Shown: positions 7,543 through 17,433, numbered from the stretch's first letter. The stretch: 64,000 nt of DNA from Gluconacetobacter diazotrophicus PA1 5 (GCF_000067045.1 NC_010125.1:3698001-3762000), one strand, 5' to 3'. Notes: generated by a model not told the origin, from the letters alone. A program made the numbers and translations.

Positions 7543-8964
7543 CTATGAATCAGCGATCGCTCTCGAAGGGAATCCTTCGTCCAAATTTTCTGCGAGAGTA
7601 GTAATAGGGTCATGATCCGATGTTGTCGAATGAGCGAGCACCGCGTCAATCATCTCTCCGGCACAGCCGAGATAGCGCGCCGGATCGGTCAGGTGGTCGA
7701 TCTGCCGATGCGAAAGCTGCTCCGTGACGGCGTCGTCCGCCTTTAGCATCTCGGCTAGCGACCTGTTTTGTTCGAGCGCCGCGCGGCAGACTTTGTAGAG
7801 CATGTCGTGAGCCTGGCCCCGACCGATCTTCGGTGCCAGAGCCATCATGACAGCTTCCGACATGATGAGCCCTTTGGTGATACCGAGGTTCGCGGCCATT
7901 CGATCCCCGTTCACCTCAAGCCCCTCGATTACGAAAGCGGCTTGCGACAGTGCCCCGCTAGCGAGCGAAAATATACGCGGCAGTTCGATCCACTCGATCT
8001 CCCACGGCCCCGTCGCGCGCTCATGGTCAGCATCCATGCTGCCGAGAAGGGCTGCGGTCGACTGGCGCACACTCGCCGCACAGGCAGTGATGTAGCAGCA
8101 CGAGATCGGATTGCGCTTCTGCGGCATGGTCGAGGAGGAGCCGCGATTAAGAACGAACGGCTCGGCTGCCTCGTTCACTTCCGTCATCATCATGGTCTTG
8201 AGATCGGTAGCGAACTTTGACAGCGTCCCGGTAACAAGGCCAAGGAAACATGCCGTTTCAGCAATCGAGTCGCGATCCGTGTGCCAGGTGATGGGCGGTC
8301 GGGCGAGGCCCAGCGTGTCGGCGAGGACTTTCTGGACATCGAGACCGCGATCGCCGAGAGAGGCGAGCGTCCCGCAGGCGCCGCCGAACTCCAGAACCTC
8401 AATACGCGGACGTAGCTCCGCCAACCGCTCGCGATGACGTAACAGGCAAGCGGCCAGTCTTGCCATCTTAAAGCCGAAGGTGATTGGCACCGCCTGCTGT
8501 AGGTTCGAGCGCCCCACCATCGGCAAATCGCGATGTGCACGGGCGAGGCCGGAGGCTGCGGCGATGCAGCGTTCGAGCAGATCGGCCACCACGTCGAGCG
8601 ACGCCTTTATCTGCAGGACGGTAGCGGTATCGGTGATGTCTTGCGTAGTGGCACCCCAATGGCACCAGTCGCCCGCATCGCCGGCGAGCGACTGGATCTG
8701 GTGGACGAGCGGGAGGACCGGATAGCCGATCTCTGCCGTTTCATCCGCGAGCCGTACCATGTCGATCTTCTCGAGCAAGCAAACGGACGCAATTTTCTTC
8801 GCAGCGTCTGCGGGGATAATGCCGAGCCGCCCTTGAACCTCCGAGAGTGCTGCTTCAACGGCGAGGTACTGCTCGGTCCGTCCGGAGTCCGACCAGATCT
8901 TGCGAACACGCGGTTCGGTGAAGAGGTCCCGGAAAACGGGGCTGTCGATGACGCTGGTTGCCAA
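7543..8964 (-). CDS. Lyase of the adenylosuccinate lyase / 3-carboxymuconate cycloisomerase (PcaB) superfamily
   Basis: A 473-residue protein with the fumarase/aspartase superfamily signature SSSTMPQKRNP at about residues 280-290. HWGATTQDITDT and WHTDRDSIAETACFLGLVTG are typical of PcaB and adenylosuccinate lyase. The N-terminus (SPVFRDLFTEPRVRKIWSD) looks closer to PcaB-type enzymes than to housekeeping PurB, and the C-terminal domain is present. Substrate is uncertain: a cycloisomerase-like or fumarate-eliminating lyase. It is the only intact non-transposase gene among insertion-sequence fragments, and its base use is less GC-extreme than its neighbours, so horizontal acquisition is likely. 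No pathway partners lie next to it. Confidence 0.75.
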   Translation of the reverse strand: MATSVIDSPVFRDLFTEPRVRKIWSDSGRTEQYLAVEAALSEVQGRLGIIPADAAKKIASVCLLEKIDMVRLADETAEIGYPVLPLVHQIQSLAGDAGDWCHWGATTQDITDTATVLQIKASLDVVADLLERCIAAASGLARAHRDLPMVGRSNLQQAVPITFGFKMARLAACLLRHRERLAELRPRIEVLEFGGACGTLASLGDRGLDVQKVLADTLGLARPPITWHTDRDSIAETACFLGLVTGTLSKFATDLKTMMMTEVNEAAEPFVLNRGSSSTMPQKRNPISCCYITACAASVRQSTAALLGSMDADHERATGPWEIEWIELPRIFSLASGALSQAAFVIEGLEVNGDRMAANLGITKGLIMSEAVMMALAPKIGRGQAHDMLYKVCRAALEQNRSLAEMLKADDAVTEQLSHRQIDHLTDPARYLGCAGEMIDAVLAHSTTSDHDPITTLAENLDEGFPSRAIADS

Positions 8965-9088
8965 GATTCGGCCTTTCAGTGGTCGGTATCGGAGCTTTCG
9001 CCCGCGTTACCCATTGCTTGCGGGAGTGCAGAAGGCTGTGTCCCGAGGTGTGGTGTAGGAGCACCGTTCCTCGAAGGGTTCGAGGTTA

Positions 9089-9262
9089 TCAGGCGGCCAC
9101 GGCGGGCAGGCTGATTGTGGGATTATGGCTGATGGCGGCCAGTCCTTCCAGCGTCATGTAACGTCGGCAGACCGCCCACTCGTCGTTCTGTTCGAGCATC
9201 AGCGCGCCGACGAGGCGGATAATGGCGGCATCGTTGGGGAAAATGCCGATGACGTCAGCCCT
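9089..9262 (-). pseudogene. C-terminal fragment of an IS256-family (mutator) transposase
   Basis: Read on the minus strand, the frame gives [20 protein letters not shown] followed by [18 protein letters not shown] and ends ISLPAVAA with a TGA at 9091-9089. This is the well-conserved C-terminus of IS256-type transposases. Nothing of the catalytic core is present, and the fragment abuts an unrelated transposase fragment at about 9265. Confidence 0.8.
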
Positions 9263-9264
9263 GG

Positions 9265-9963
9265 TTGAGCTTCAGCAGACACCATCCGTCAGATTTAGTC
9301 GAGACTTCTACATTTGATGCGAAGCGGGGACGGCGCGGTCGGCCGCCGAAAGAACCGGACGATGAACCGCCACCAGACCGGCAGATCAACCTGACCGATC
9401 CGGACAGCAAGCTGATGCGCCGCTCCGACGCGCATGAATACCGGCAAGCCTACAATGCCCAGGCCGTGGTTTGTGCCGAGGGCAGCCAGTTGATCTTGGA
9501 AAATGGCGTCGTTGCGACGACGGCGGACGCGCCCAGCTTCGCCGCCACCATCCTGGGTATGGAGGAGAGGATCGGCCTGCCACGAACCGTCCTCGCCGAC
9601 ACGGGTTTCGCCAGCGGCAAAGCCGTCGAAACGTTGCAGGCCAGCGGCGTGGACCCGCTGGTCGCCATCGGACGCCCTGTGAATCGGCGCCCTTATGACT
9701 TCCGGCCAGAACCGCCACCCAGGGAGCCGCGCCGGATCACCGAGCCCTGGCGCCTGGAAATGAAGGCCAGGCTGCAACAGAACCCGGCAAAAGCCCTTTA
9801 CGCCTTACGCAAGCAGACCGTCGAACCGGTCTTCGGTATCATCAAGAGCGCCATGGGCTTCACCCGTTTCCATCTCCGTGGCCTCCCCAACGTCGCAACA
9901 GAATGGACGCTCGTCGCCCTCGCATATAATTGCCGTAGGATCACGCGACTGACGGCCGCATAA
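9265..9963 (+). pseudogene. C-terminal half of an IS1182-like (IS5/IS4 group) transposase
   Basis: The open frame encodes a DDE-type C-terminal region: NLTDPDSKLMRRSDAHEYRQ, AYNAQAVV, VLADTGFASGKAVETL, then KQTVEPVFGIIKSAMGFTRF and a terminal VALAYNCRRI. These are landmarks of IS1182/IS1595-group transposases. The N-terminal half is missing and the first 15 or so residues are probably unrelated sequence, so the gene is a truncated remnant. It joins the IS256 fragment directly on its left. Confidence 0.75.
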
Positions 9964-10019
9964 ACGCCGTCGTCGCCATCACTCATCACTACGGCAGCGC
10001 CCAATCCGACAGCCTGCTA

Positions 10020-11070
10020 GAGCGTGATGATTTCGGTCTGAATCGGAATATGGGTACCCAGATTGCCGAAAATCTGATTCAACATGCTGTCTGGATTGGA
10101 GGCCAGCATGGATGGCGCGTCCTTATTCGATGGATCTTCGCGACCGGGTTGTGGCAGCCGTGGAGACAGACGGCCTCTCCTGCCACGAGGCCGCGAAGCG
10201 CTACGGTGTAGCACCCAGCACCGCGATCCGGTGGATGCAGAGCTTTCGGCGGACCGGCAGCGTTTCCCCTGGCCAGATGGGCGGCCACAAGCCGAAACGG
10301 CTGACGGGTGCGCATCGGGAATGGCTGATCGAGCGTTGCAAGGCGGGGGGCTTTACCCTGCGGGGCTTGGTCGCAGAACTTGCCGGGCGCGGGCTCAGGG
10401 TCGATTATCGCTCTGTGTGGGTCTTCGTCCACGACGAGGGGCTCAGCTTCAAAAAAAACACTCGTCGCAGCCGAACAGGACCGTCCTGATGTCGCCCGAC
10501 ACCGGGCGCGATGGCAAAAATACCAACACCTCATAGATCCCGCCCGCCTGGTGTTCATCGATGAAACCTGGACCAAAACCAATATGGCGCCGCTACGCGG
10601 CTGGGCGCCGCGTGCGAACGGGCTCCGGGCCAAAGTGCCTTGGGGTCATTGGAACACCATGACCTTTATTGCCGCCCTGCGGGTCGATCGGATCGATGCG
10701 CCGTGGCTGCTCGATGGTCCGATCAACGGCGAAAGCTTCCGCATCTACGTCGAGAATGAACTCGTGCCGACGCTCAGGCCTGGTGACATCGTGATCGCTG
10801 ACAACCTCGGCAGCCACAAAAACAAGGCAGCACGCGCAGCCATCCGACAGGTCGGCGCGCGCCTGATCCTCCTGCCAAAATACTCCCCAGACCTGAATCC
10901 CATTGAACAGGTCTTTGCCAAGCTCAAGCACCTGCTCCGCAAGGCCGCGGCTCGAAGCCGCGACGCAGTCAGTTCAACCATCGGCGAACTCCTGCGCAGC
11001 TACGCTCCCAGCGAATGCGCCAATTATTTCATAAACTCAGGATATGGACCAACCTAAAATCATCACGCTC
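10020..11070 (+). mobile_element. IS630-family element with TA target duplication
   Basis: A 1051-bp element bounded by inverted repeats GAGCGTGATGATTT (10020-10033) and its complement ending at 11070, flanked by TA at 10018-10019 and 11071-11072. A TA duplication is typical of IS630/Tc1-mariner elements. It carries a two-frame transposase. Its right edge supplies one base of the stop codon of the neighbouring LysR gene. Confidence 0.88.
10112..11057 (+). CDS. IS630-family transposase, two frames joined at an A8 run
   Basis: The first frame (10112-10489) encodes the helix-turn-helix part (SMDLRDRVVAAVETDGLSCH, SPSTAIRW-like core). The second frame, read on to 11057, encodes the DDE domain with VFIDETWTKT, DNLGSHKNKA and YSPDLNPIEQVFAKLK. 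The frames meet at eight A residues (10451-10458), where a shift of +1 (or -2) rejoins SFKK to KKTLVAAEQDRPDVARHRAR. Frameshifting on A runs is usual for this family, so the element is likely functional. Its repeats are intact. Confidence 0.85.
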
Positions 11071-11945
11071 TAGTTCTTGCGGCGGGTGGCGCGGGGGGTG
11101 ATCTGCCGGGAATGGGCGGCGATGGTGTCGGCCAGCGCCTTGACGGGGCCTTCCAGCGCTTCGGTCTTGCCGATGACGATGAAATCGACATCGGCCGTTT
11201 CGGGCAGGTTTTCGGTGACGGGCAGCGACCGGTCGTACTGGCGCAGGAACGAGGATTGCGCGGTGACGCCGTAGCCGGCGCGGACGGCGGCCAGCAGGGC
11301 GGTCAGGTTTTCGGAGGTGAAGGCGACGTACCAGGGGATTTCCGCCGCGTTGAGGCATTCCAGCGCGAGCTGGCGGGTGATGGCCGGTTCGGGGAACACG
11401 ACGAGGGGCAGGGCGGTGCCGGGTTCCCAGTTGCCGAACCAGGTCAGCGGTTCGCGCCAGATGGTGGTGCCGCGTGCGTCACCGATTCGGCGCTTGGTGC
11501 AGAGTAGGTCGACCGAGCCGGTATCGAGATCGTTCTGCAGCGAGCCGCTGAGGCCGACGCGCAGATGGACATCGACCTTGGGATATTTCTCGCGGAAGAT
11601 GCCCAGGATTTCCGGCAGCCGGGTCATCGTCAGGTCTTCTGAGATGCCGAGGCGGATATAGCCGCGGATGACCGAGCGGTCGAACCAGGTCAGCGCCCGG
11701 TCCTGCGCCGAGAGGATGTCACGGGCCAGCGCGATCATCATGTGGCCGTCCTGCGTCAGGGTGACCTGCTTGGTGCTGCGGACCAGCAGGGTGCGGTTGA
11801 CTGCCTGTTCCAGGCGGCTGACATGCTGGCTGACGGTGGACTGGACAATGCCGAGACGCCGGGCGGCGGAGGTGAAATGCAGCGTTTCCGCCACCGCCAG
11901 AAAGGAGCGGAGTTGCTGGGGGTCGAGGTCTCGGGCGTCTTCCAT
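11070..11945 (-). CDS. LysR-family transcriptional regulator
   Basis: A 291-residue LysR regulator. The N-terminal winged helix (LRSFLAVAETLHFTSAARRL, QSTVSQHVSRLEQ) is followed by a substrate-binding domain. It lies 14 bases downstream of the amidohydrolase and on the same strand, so it is probably the third gene of a TonB receptor-amidohydrolase-regulator unit and may control it. The stop codon TAG is made of the TA target site plus the first base of the IS630 repeat, so the last residues could have been altered by that insertion. The effector is unknown. Confidence 0.88.
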   Translation of the reverse strand: MEDARDLDPQQLRSFLAVAETLHFTSAARRLGIVQSTVSQHVSRLEQAVNRTLLVRSTKQVTLTQDGHMMIALARDILSAQDRALTWFDRSVIRGYIRLGISEDLTMTRLPEILGIFREKYPKVDVHLRVGLSGSLQNDLDTGSVDLLCTKRRIGDARGTTIWREPLTWFGNWEPGTALPLVVFPEPAITRQLALECLNAAEIPWYVAFTSENLTALLAAVRAGYGVTAQSSFLRQYDRSLPVTENLPETADVDFIVIGKTEALEGPVKALADTIAAHSRQITPRATRRKN

Positions 11946-11959
11946 GATGGATTCCTGTT

Positions 11960-13159
11960 TCAGAATGAGGCCTTCATTTCAGGACGATGACGGACGAAGG
12001 TCCAGACCCCGGCTTTCCACCCGCCGAGGACGGGGCGCAGTTCGCGCACCGCCGTTGCCGGGTCCGGGGCGTCGATCAGGACGATATCGGCGGGGGCGCC
12101 TTCGGTGATCGCCGCGGGTACGCCCAGTGACGAGGCGGGGGACGTGGTCAGCATGTCCCAGATCAGGGCCAGGTCGGCATCGGTCGTGGCGCCCGTGATG
12201 TTGGCGAACAGGTTGCCCATGCGCAGCAGGTTGGCGTCGCCGAACGGGGTGAAGGGGTTGACGATGTTGTTGGTGGCCAGCGCGCAGCGCCCGCCCATGC
12301 GGGCATAGCGCATCAGCGGGGCCATGCTGCCGCGCATGAGAAACAGGTCGGTGGCGGGCAGGGCCGTCAGCATGATGTCGGCCGCCAGCAGGCCGTCCAG
12401 AATGGCGGTCTGCTCGTCGGTCGGCAGGATGGACAGCTTGGTGGCGTGGCCGATGACGACGCGGCCCCGATAGCCGGTTTCCAGGACGTGGCGGATCAGG
12501 AAGGGCAGGGCGCTGGCAGTGGGGTCGAGGTCGAAATCGATGTGGAAATCGGCGTCGCAGTCGTGCCGGGCGGCCAGGGCGAGGATACGGCGGATCTGTT
12601 CCTGCGGGTCCGGGTCGGTATAGGGGCAGCCGCCGATGCTGCGGGCGCCCAGGCGCAGGGCTTCCTCCAGCAGGGCTTCGCCGTCCGCATGCTGGGTCAG
12701 GCCGTCCTGGGCGAAGGCGCACAGGCGCAGGTCGATGGCGTGGCGGGCTTCCTCCGCCAGGGCCAGCAGGCCTTCCAGGCTGCGCAGACCGGCGGCGTGA
12801 TCGACCTCGACGAAGCTCTGCATGACCGTGGTGCCGTGGGTGATGGCATCGCGTAGCACGCGGGCGCCGCGATCGTGCACGTCCTGCACCGTGAAGGTGG
12901 CCTTGAGTTCGGTGATCTTGCGGATGGCGGCGGCAAGGCTGGCGTCCTCGGTCCCGCAGCGATGCAGGGTGGCGGCCTTGTCGAGATGGATGTGGCTTTC
13001 GACGAAGCCGGGGAATGCCAGGCAGCCGCCGCCGTCATGCTCGACGGCGGCGGTGCGGGGGATGTCGGGGTGCAGGGCGGTGATGCGCCCCGCGGTGACG
13101 CCGATATCGAGCGGCGCGGCGTGGGGGGTAAGGCGGACGTTCCGGATAATCAGGTCCAT
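11960..13159 (-). CDS. Amidohydrolase, cytosine deaminase (CodA)-like
   Basis: A 399-residue metal-dependent hydrolase. The ATG at 13159 starts MDLIIRNVRLTPHAAPLDIG, the usual N-terminal beta-sandwich. ESHIHLDKA is the metal-binding His-x-His motif in the form typical of cytosine deaminase-type enzymes; HIDFDLDPTA and ATKLSILP supply later metal ligands. It probably deaminates or opens a nitrogen heterocycle; the exact substrate cannot be read. Upstream on the same strand is a TonB-dependent receptor, downstream a LysR regulator, which suggests uptake and catabolism of a specific nitrogen compound (inference). No strong ribosome site is visible. Confidence 0.8.
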   Translation of the reverse strand: MDLIIRNVRLTPHAAPLDIGVTAGRITALHPDIPRTAAVEHDGGGCLAFPGFVESHIHLDKAATLHRCGTEDASLAAAIRKITELKATFTVQDVHDRGARVLRDAITHGTTVMQSFVEVDHAAGLRSLEGLLALAEEARHAIDLRLCAFAQDGLTQHADGEALLEEALRLGARSIGGCPYTDPDPQEQIRRILALAARHDCDADFHIDFDLDPTASALPFLIRHVLETGYRGRVVIGHATKLSILPTDEQTAILDGLLAADIMLTALPATDLFLMRGSMAPLMRYARMGGRCALATNNIVNPFTPFGDANLLRMGNLFANITGATTDADLALIWDMLTTSPASSLGVPAAITEGAPADIVLIDAPDPATAVRELRPVLGGWKAGVWTFVRHRPEMKASF

Positions 13160-13239
13160 GAGGTGCGATAGCCTGTTTTCATTCTTCTTTGTTTTGACCC
13201 GATTGCCCGGGCCAGGAGGGCGTTCTTGCGAGTGTCCTC

Positions 13240-15588
13240 CTAGAATTCGGTCGAAAGCTGGGCGGCGACGGTGAAGCCCGCGCCGATGATATAGGTCGGC
13301 GCACCGGCGGCGTCGATGATGGTGCCGTTGACGCCGCGTGTGGACCGCGCGTTGGGCAGGACGGAACCCAGGCCGGCCAGGTAGTGCGTATCCCATAGAT
13401 TGACGAAATTGAGCTGGAATTTCGGATGCTTGATGTAACGGTAGGACGGTAGGTAGACGCCGATCGTCATGTCGCCATGGGTCTGGGCGGCCATTTTTTC
13501 ATCGTTCATGAAAGTGGAGTATTGGGATGAGAGATATTTGAGGCCAAAATTTCCGAAAAACAGGGAATCGTCATAGGACAGACCGAAGGATGCCTGGAAG
13601 CGCGGGCTTTGCACGGCTGTCTTGCCCTTGGTTGGCAGGTAGTCGTTTCCGACCCTGAAATCGTTGTCGATCGTGGTGTGCAGATATTCGAACGAGGCGT
13701 AGGGGCTGAAATGCATGAAGGGAACCGTGCCGAGTTCGATATCGACGCCGCGCGAGGTCTGCCCGCCCTCGTTGATCGTGGTGGAGACGGGCAGGTTGCC
13801 GACATAGGTCTGCGTGGCGATCTGCCGGTTGGTGAAGTTATAGTTGAAGAAGGTGACGCTGCCGAGGACCTGGCGGCCCTGGTAGCGGTAGCCGATTTCC
13901 TCGGCGATGGAGTATTCGTCCTTCTGCTGCCCGGCGCCCAGCGATGTGACCTGCCCGGTGGCGGGACTGGTGCTGCCGAAGAAACTGGTGCCCAACGGCG
14001 CGCGGAAACCGGTGGTGACGTTGAAGAACAGCTGATGTTCGTGGTTGAAGTCGTAACGGACCATCAGGCGCGGCAGCGGCTGGAAACTGTTGTCGTGGAT
14101 GCGGTATTCGGTGCCCGGAATGTGGTTGGTGCCGACGCGGTCGACCATGACGGCCTTTATGCCGCCGGTGATCTGCAGATGATCATGCAGCAGGCTGAGC
14201 CTGTCGTTGAGGAAGATGCCGTTGACCTGCGTCATGAGGTTGTAGTCGCCCGAGCGCAGCGGGCGGCCGTTGGCCATCATGACCGTGGGATCGGTGCCGC
14301 GCGGGCCCTGGGGCGCGCCGCTGGCCGTGACGGGCGTGTAGTCGATCCAGTTGGAGAAATCGTCATATTCGTACCAGTTTCCCAGCGTCAGGGTGTTTTT
14401 TCCCTGCGTCCAGTTGAGCTTTTCGACGAAGCCGGTCCGGTAAGGGGAGTTGAGGTATCGCTGGACGGCCGGAGCCTGGCCGCCGCTGGCGCCGGGAAGG
14501 GTGGAGCCCGGGGATTCGAACTGGTTGCCCCAGTAATAGCCGCCCGTGGGCAGGGTTGTGCCGCTGAGAGCGCCACCGGAGCCGTGAAAGAAATAGGGCT
14601 CGACATCCGCCGTGAGGTTTCTGGCCAGGCGGAAGGTCGAGGGAAGGCCGATATTGAAATCTTCCCACGGGTTCTGGTACATCCGCCAGTAGGCCGAGTT
14701 GGCGGCGGGGGATCCGCCCTGGATGTAGGTGGGGCTGTAATAGTTGGACCGTCCGGTGGCGTTCCACTGTGCGAGCGTGGGTTCGTAGTAATTGGAAATC
14801 GTCTGGTGCGCCCAGGTGAAGACGGCCGCGACGCGGTTTCCCTGCCCCCATTCCTTCAGGAATTTCGCGTCGATGTGCAGGCGGCGGTCGGTGCCCGGGC
14901 CGGTGAAGTGCTGGTCGTAGAAATCGGAAAAGGACATCCAGCCCCGGATGCCGGTATGGCCGATATCGCCGGTATTGATACGGATGAATTCTTTCTTGGC
15001 ATCCCACGTGCCGAACATGGAGGATGCGTAGCCGCCGAACTGATGCGACGGGTCGATGGTCTTGAAGCTGACCTGACCGCCGAGATCGACATAGCTGGGG
15101 GTGTCGATGGGTGACGAGCCCTGGGTGATCGACGCGCTTTGCAGGTTTTCGGAATCGATGAGCTGCGACGGGTAGATGGTGCCGTTATTGGGATCGTTTT
15201 GCGGCGTTCCATCGACCATGAAGCCGATTTCCTGCTGGTTCAGGCCGCGCAGGGTCATGGTGACCTGATTGCTCATGCCGAAGGCGTCGGACGTTGCGAC
15301 GTTGGCACCGGGCATGTTCTGCACCAGGTTCAGCGCGCCGGCGCTGGCCACCTGTTTGGTGATGTAGGCACGATCCACGGTACTGACCGAGGCTTCGGCA
15401 TGGGTACGGACCATCTGGCCGGAGCCCGATGCCTGCCGCAGGGTACGGACGACCGATATGGATTCGGACGGGGCTGCCGCCGGATGGGCTGCCGGATGGG
15501 TCTTGGGCTGCGTCGCGGCGACGGCGGAAATCGGGATGATCGAGACTGCGCAAAGAAGAAGGGAAACCCTGAAGGAAATCGGCTTCAT
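13240..15588 (-). CDS. TonB-dependent outer-membrane receptor
   Basis: A 782-residue protein starting at the ATG at 15588 with a signal peptide ending near SAVAATQPK. A plug domain follows (ITKQVASAGALNLVQNMPGA, VTMTLRGLNQQEIGFMVDGT) and then a 22-strand-type barrel ending in the aromatic terminus LSTEF expected for outer-membrane insertion. It binds and imports a ligand using TonB energy; the ligand could be the substrate of the amidohydrolase encoded 80 bases downstream, not necessarily a siderophore. AGGA precedes the start by about ten bases. No frame disruption was seen. Confidence 0.9.
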   Translation of the reverse strand: MKPISFRVSLLLCAVSIIPISAVAATQPKTHPAAHPAAAPSESISVVRTLRQASGSGQMVRTHAEASVSTVDRAYITKQVASAGALNLVQNMPGANVATSDAFGMSNQVTMTLRGLNQQEIGFMVDGTPQNDPNNGTIYPSQLIDSENLQSASITQGSSPIDTPSYVDLGGQVSFKTIDPSHQFGGYASSMFGTWDAKKEFIRINTGDIGHTGIRGWMSFSDFYDQHFTGPGTDRRLHIDAKFLKEWGQGNRVAAVFTWAHQTISNYYEPTLAQWNATGRSNYYSPTYIQGGSPAANSAYWRMYQNPWEDFNIGLPSTFRLARNLTADVEPYFFHGSGGALSGTTLPTGGYYWGNQFESPGSTLPGASGGQAPAVQRYLNSPYRTGFVEKLNWTQGKNTLTLGNWYEYDDFSNWIDYTPVTASGAPQGPRGTDPTVMMANGRPLRSGDYNLMTQVNGIFLNDRLSLLHDHLQITGGIKAVMVDRVGTNHIPGTEYRIHDNSFQPLPRLMVRYDFNHEHQLFFNVTTGFRAPLGTSFFGSTSPATGQVTSLGAGQQKDEYSIAEEIGYRYQGRQVLGSVTFFNYNFTNRQIATQTYVGNLPVSTTINEGGQTSRGVDIELGTVPFMHFSPYASFEYLHTTIDNDFRVGNDYLPTKGKTAVQSPRFQASFGLSYDDSLFFGNFGLKYLSSQYSTFMNDEKMAAQTHGDMTIGVYLPSYRYIKHPKFQLNFVNLWDTHYLAGLGSVLPNARSTRGVNGTIIDAAGAPTYIIGAGFTVAAQLSTEF

Positions 15589-15949
15589 GCTTTTTTCATT
15601 CCTGTCTCGTATCATATTGGGCATCGCGCAGCGGCCCGTTTCCAGGCGCCATGGCGCAGCGGGAAGGATATGGACGGGCGTTTCAGGAGCCCGATCCAGC
15701 GTTGAATAATTTCAATACGAAATCATATGTCACCCACTTATCGCGATGTCAAACTAATTCCGGGGTGAGAATGTTCCTGATGGGGAATGTGCGATGGCGG
15801 GGCCGGACGGGCGACGGCGCGCATACGGTTTTGCGTTCGCGCGGGGATGGATGCCGGCAGGCTGGCTTCTGCATTGATCCGGTGCGTGCCGGCGGAAGGT
15901 AGCGCCTTTGGGGCGTGACGCGGAGCGCGGGACTTGCCAAGATCGGGGA
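15589..15949. other. Intergenic region between divergent TonB receptor and DUF2252 genes
   Basis: About 360 bases with no convincing gene on either strand. The stretch 15700-15760 is AT-richer than its surroundings and is the likely place for the leftward promoter of the TonB receptor. I found no clear palindrome or known operator. Confidence 0.5.
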
Positions 15950-17431
15950 ATGAACGCCTATCCCGCCGATTTTCCGACCGTGCATCCCGCCGGTATTCTC
16001 GACACCCGCGAGGCGCGGCGCGCGCGCGGGTTGGCCTTGCGCAAGACGTTGCCGCGCGGGGGGCATGCCGACTGGTCGCCGCCGGCGGGGCGGGCGGATC
16101 CGGTTGCCGTTCTGGAGCGCCAGGGGGCCAGCCGCATCGCCAGCCTGCTGCCGGTGCGCTATGCGCGCATGGCGGCCTCGCCCTTTGCCTTCCTGCGCGG
16201 GGCGGCGGTGGTCATGGCGGCGGATCTGGCGCAGACCGCCTGGGCCGGGCCCCGGGTGCAGAGCTGCGGCGACTGCCATCTGGCGAATTTCGGCAGCTAT
16301 GCCTCGCCCGAAGGGGTGCCGGTCTTCGACATCAACGATTTCGACGAAACCCTGCCGGCGCCCTTCGAATGGGACATCAAGCGGCTGGGGGCGTCGCTGG
16401 TGCTGGCGGGGCACGAAACCGGCCTGTCCGACGACGCGGCGCGCGGGCTGGCCGTGGCGGCCGCCCAGGCCTACGCGGGGGAAATGGCGCGGCTGGCCCC
16501 GCTGACGCCGCTGGAAATCTGGACCCACCGGATCGACCTGGGGGCGGCGATCGACGGGTTCGCCAGCAAGCGCGTGCGCCAGCGGGTCCAGGCCCTGCTG
16601 GCCGCGCGGCTGGACGCCGCCCGCCGCCATTTCGGCCTGGTGGCGGACGATAGCGGCGCGCCCACCCTGCAGGAAAAGCCGCCCCTGGTGATGCGCCTGC
16701 CGGAAAACGACGATGCGGTGCGCAGCGCCTTCGCCCGCTACGTCGCGACCCAGCCGCCGGAGCGCGGCATCCTGCTGACGCGCTACCGCCTGCGCGACGT
16801 GATCTTCAAGGTCGTGGGGGTGGGCAGCGTCGGCACGTTCTGCGCCATCGGCCTGTTCGCCACCGCCGACGGCGACAGCCTGCTGCTGCAGATCAAGGAA
16901 GCGCAGGATTCCGTCCTGGCGCCCTTCGCCGGGGCCTCGGCGTTCCGCAACCAGGGCCAGCGCGTGGTCACCGGCCAGCGCATCATGCAGGCGGCGCCGG
17001 ATGCCTTCCTGGGCTGGACCCACACCGCCGGGCAGGACGAGGCCGAGGATACGGCCCATGCCCTGTCGGGTGCCGGGCGGCAGTTCTATGTCCGCCGCGT
17101 GAAGGATACGCGGCTGGCCGCCATCGGGACGAGATCGCGCAGGAGGGACTGCCGGATTACGCCCTGCTGTGCGGGCGCACGCTGGCCCGCGCCCACGCCC
17201 GCACCGGCGATGTGGGTGGCCCTGGCGGCCTATCTGGGGCGCGGACGATCCTTCGCCGACGCGATCGGCGGCTTTTCGGTGCTGTATGCCGAACAGACGC
17301 GCCGCGACTGGACCTTGTTCAAGGCGGCGATCGCGGCCGGGCGGTTGCCCTGCTGGTCCGGCACCGCACCCGGCGGGAATGGCGGCGGCGGTCGCGGCGC
17401 GGGGGGCGCCGGCACCGGCAGCGGGGCCTGA
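15950..17431 (+). CDS. DUF2252 family protein with a short out-of-frame stretch
   Basis: A 493-residue DUF2252 protein, a kinase-like fold family of unproven function. Family landmarks are CGDCHLANFGSYASPEG, VFDINDFDETLPAPFEWDIK and QIKEAQDSVLAPF. The ATG at 15950 follows GGGGA. Between G runs at 17126-17128 and 17214-17216 the family sequence (DEIAQEGLPDYALLCGRTLA, RAHARTGD) appears in another frame, while the reading frame as given encodes unrelated arginine-rich residues. One G lost and one G gained would restore it. The overall frame stays open, so about 29 residues are scrambled or the sequence carries two errors. It is followed closely by the SulP gene. Confidence 0.75.
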   Translation: MNAYPADFPTVHPAGILDTREARRARGLALRKTLPRGGHADWSPPAGRADPVAVLERQGASRIASLLPVRYARMAASPFAFLRGAAVVMAADLAQTAWAGPRVQSCGDCHLANFGSYASPEGVPVFDINDFDETLPAPFEWDIKRLGASLVLAGHETGLSDDAARGLAVAAAQAYAGEMARLAPLTPLEIWTHRIDLGAAIDGFASKRVRQRVQALLAARLDAARRHFGLVADDSGAPTLQEKPPLVMRLPENDDAVRSAFARYVATQPPERGILLTRYRLRDVIFKVVGVGSVGTFCAIGLFATADGDSLLLQIKEAQDSVLAPFAGASAFRNQGQRVVTGQRIMQAAPDAFLGWTHTAGQDEAEDTAHALSGAGRQFYVRRVKDTRLAAIGTRSRRRDCRITPCCAGARWPAPTPAPAMWVALAAYLGRGRSFADAIGGFSVLYAEQTRRDWTLFKAAIAAGRLPCWSGTAPGGNGGGGRGAGGAGTGSGA

Positions 17432-17433
17432 CC

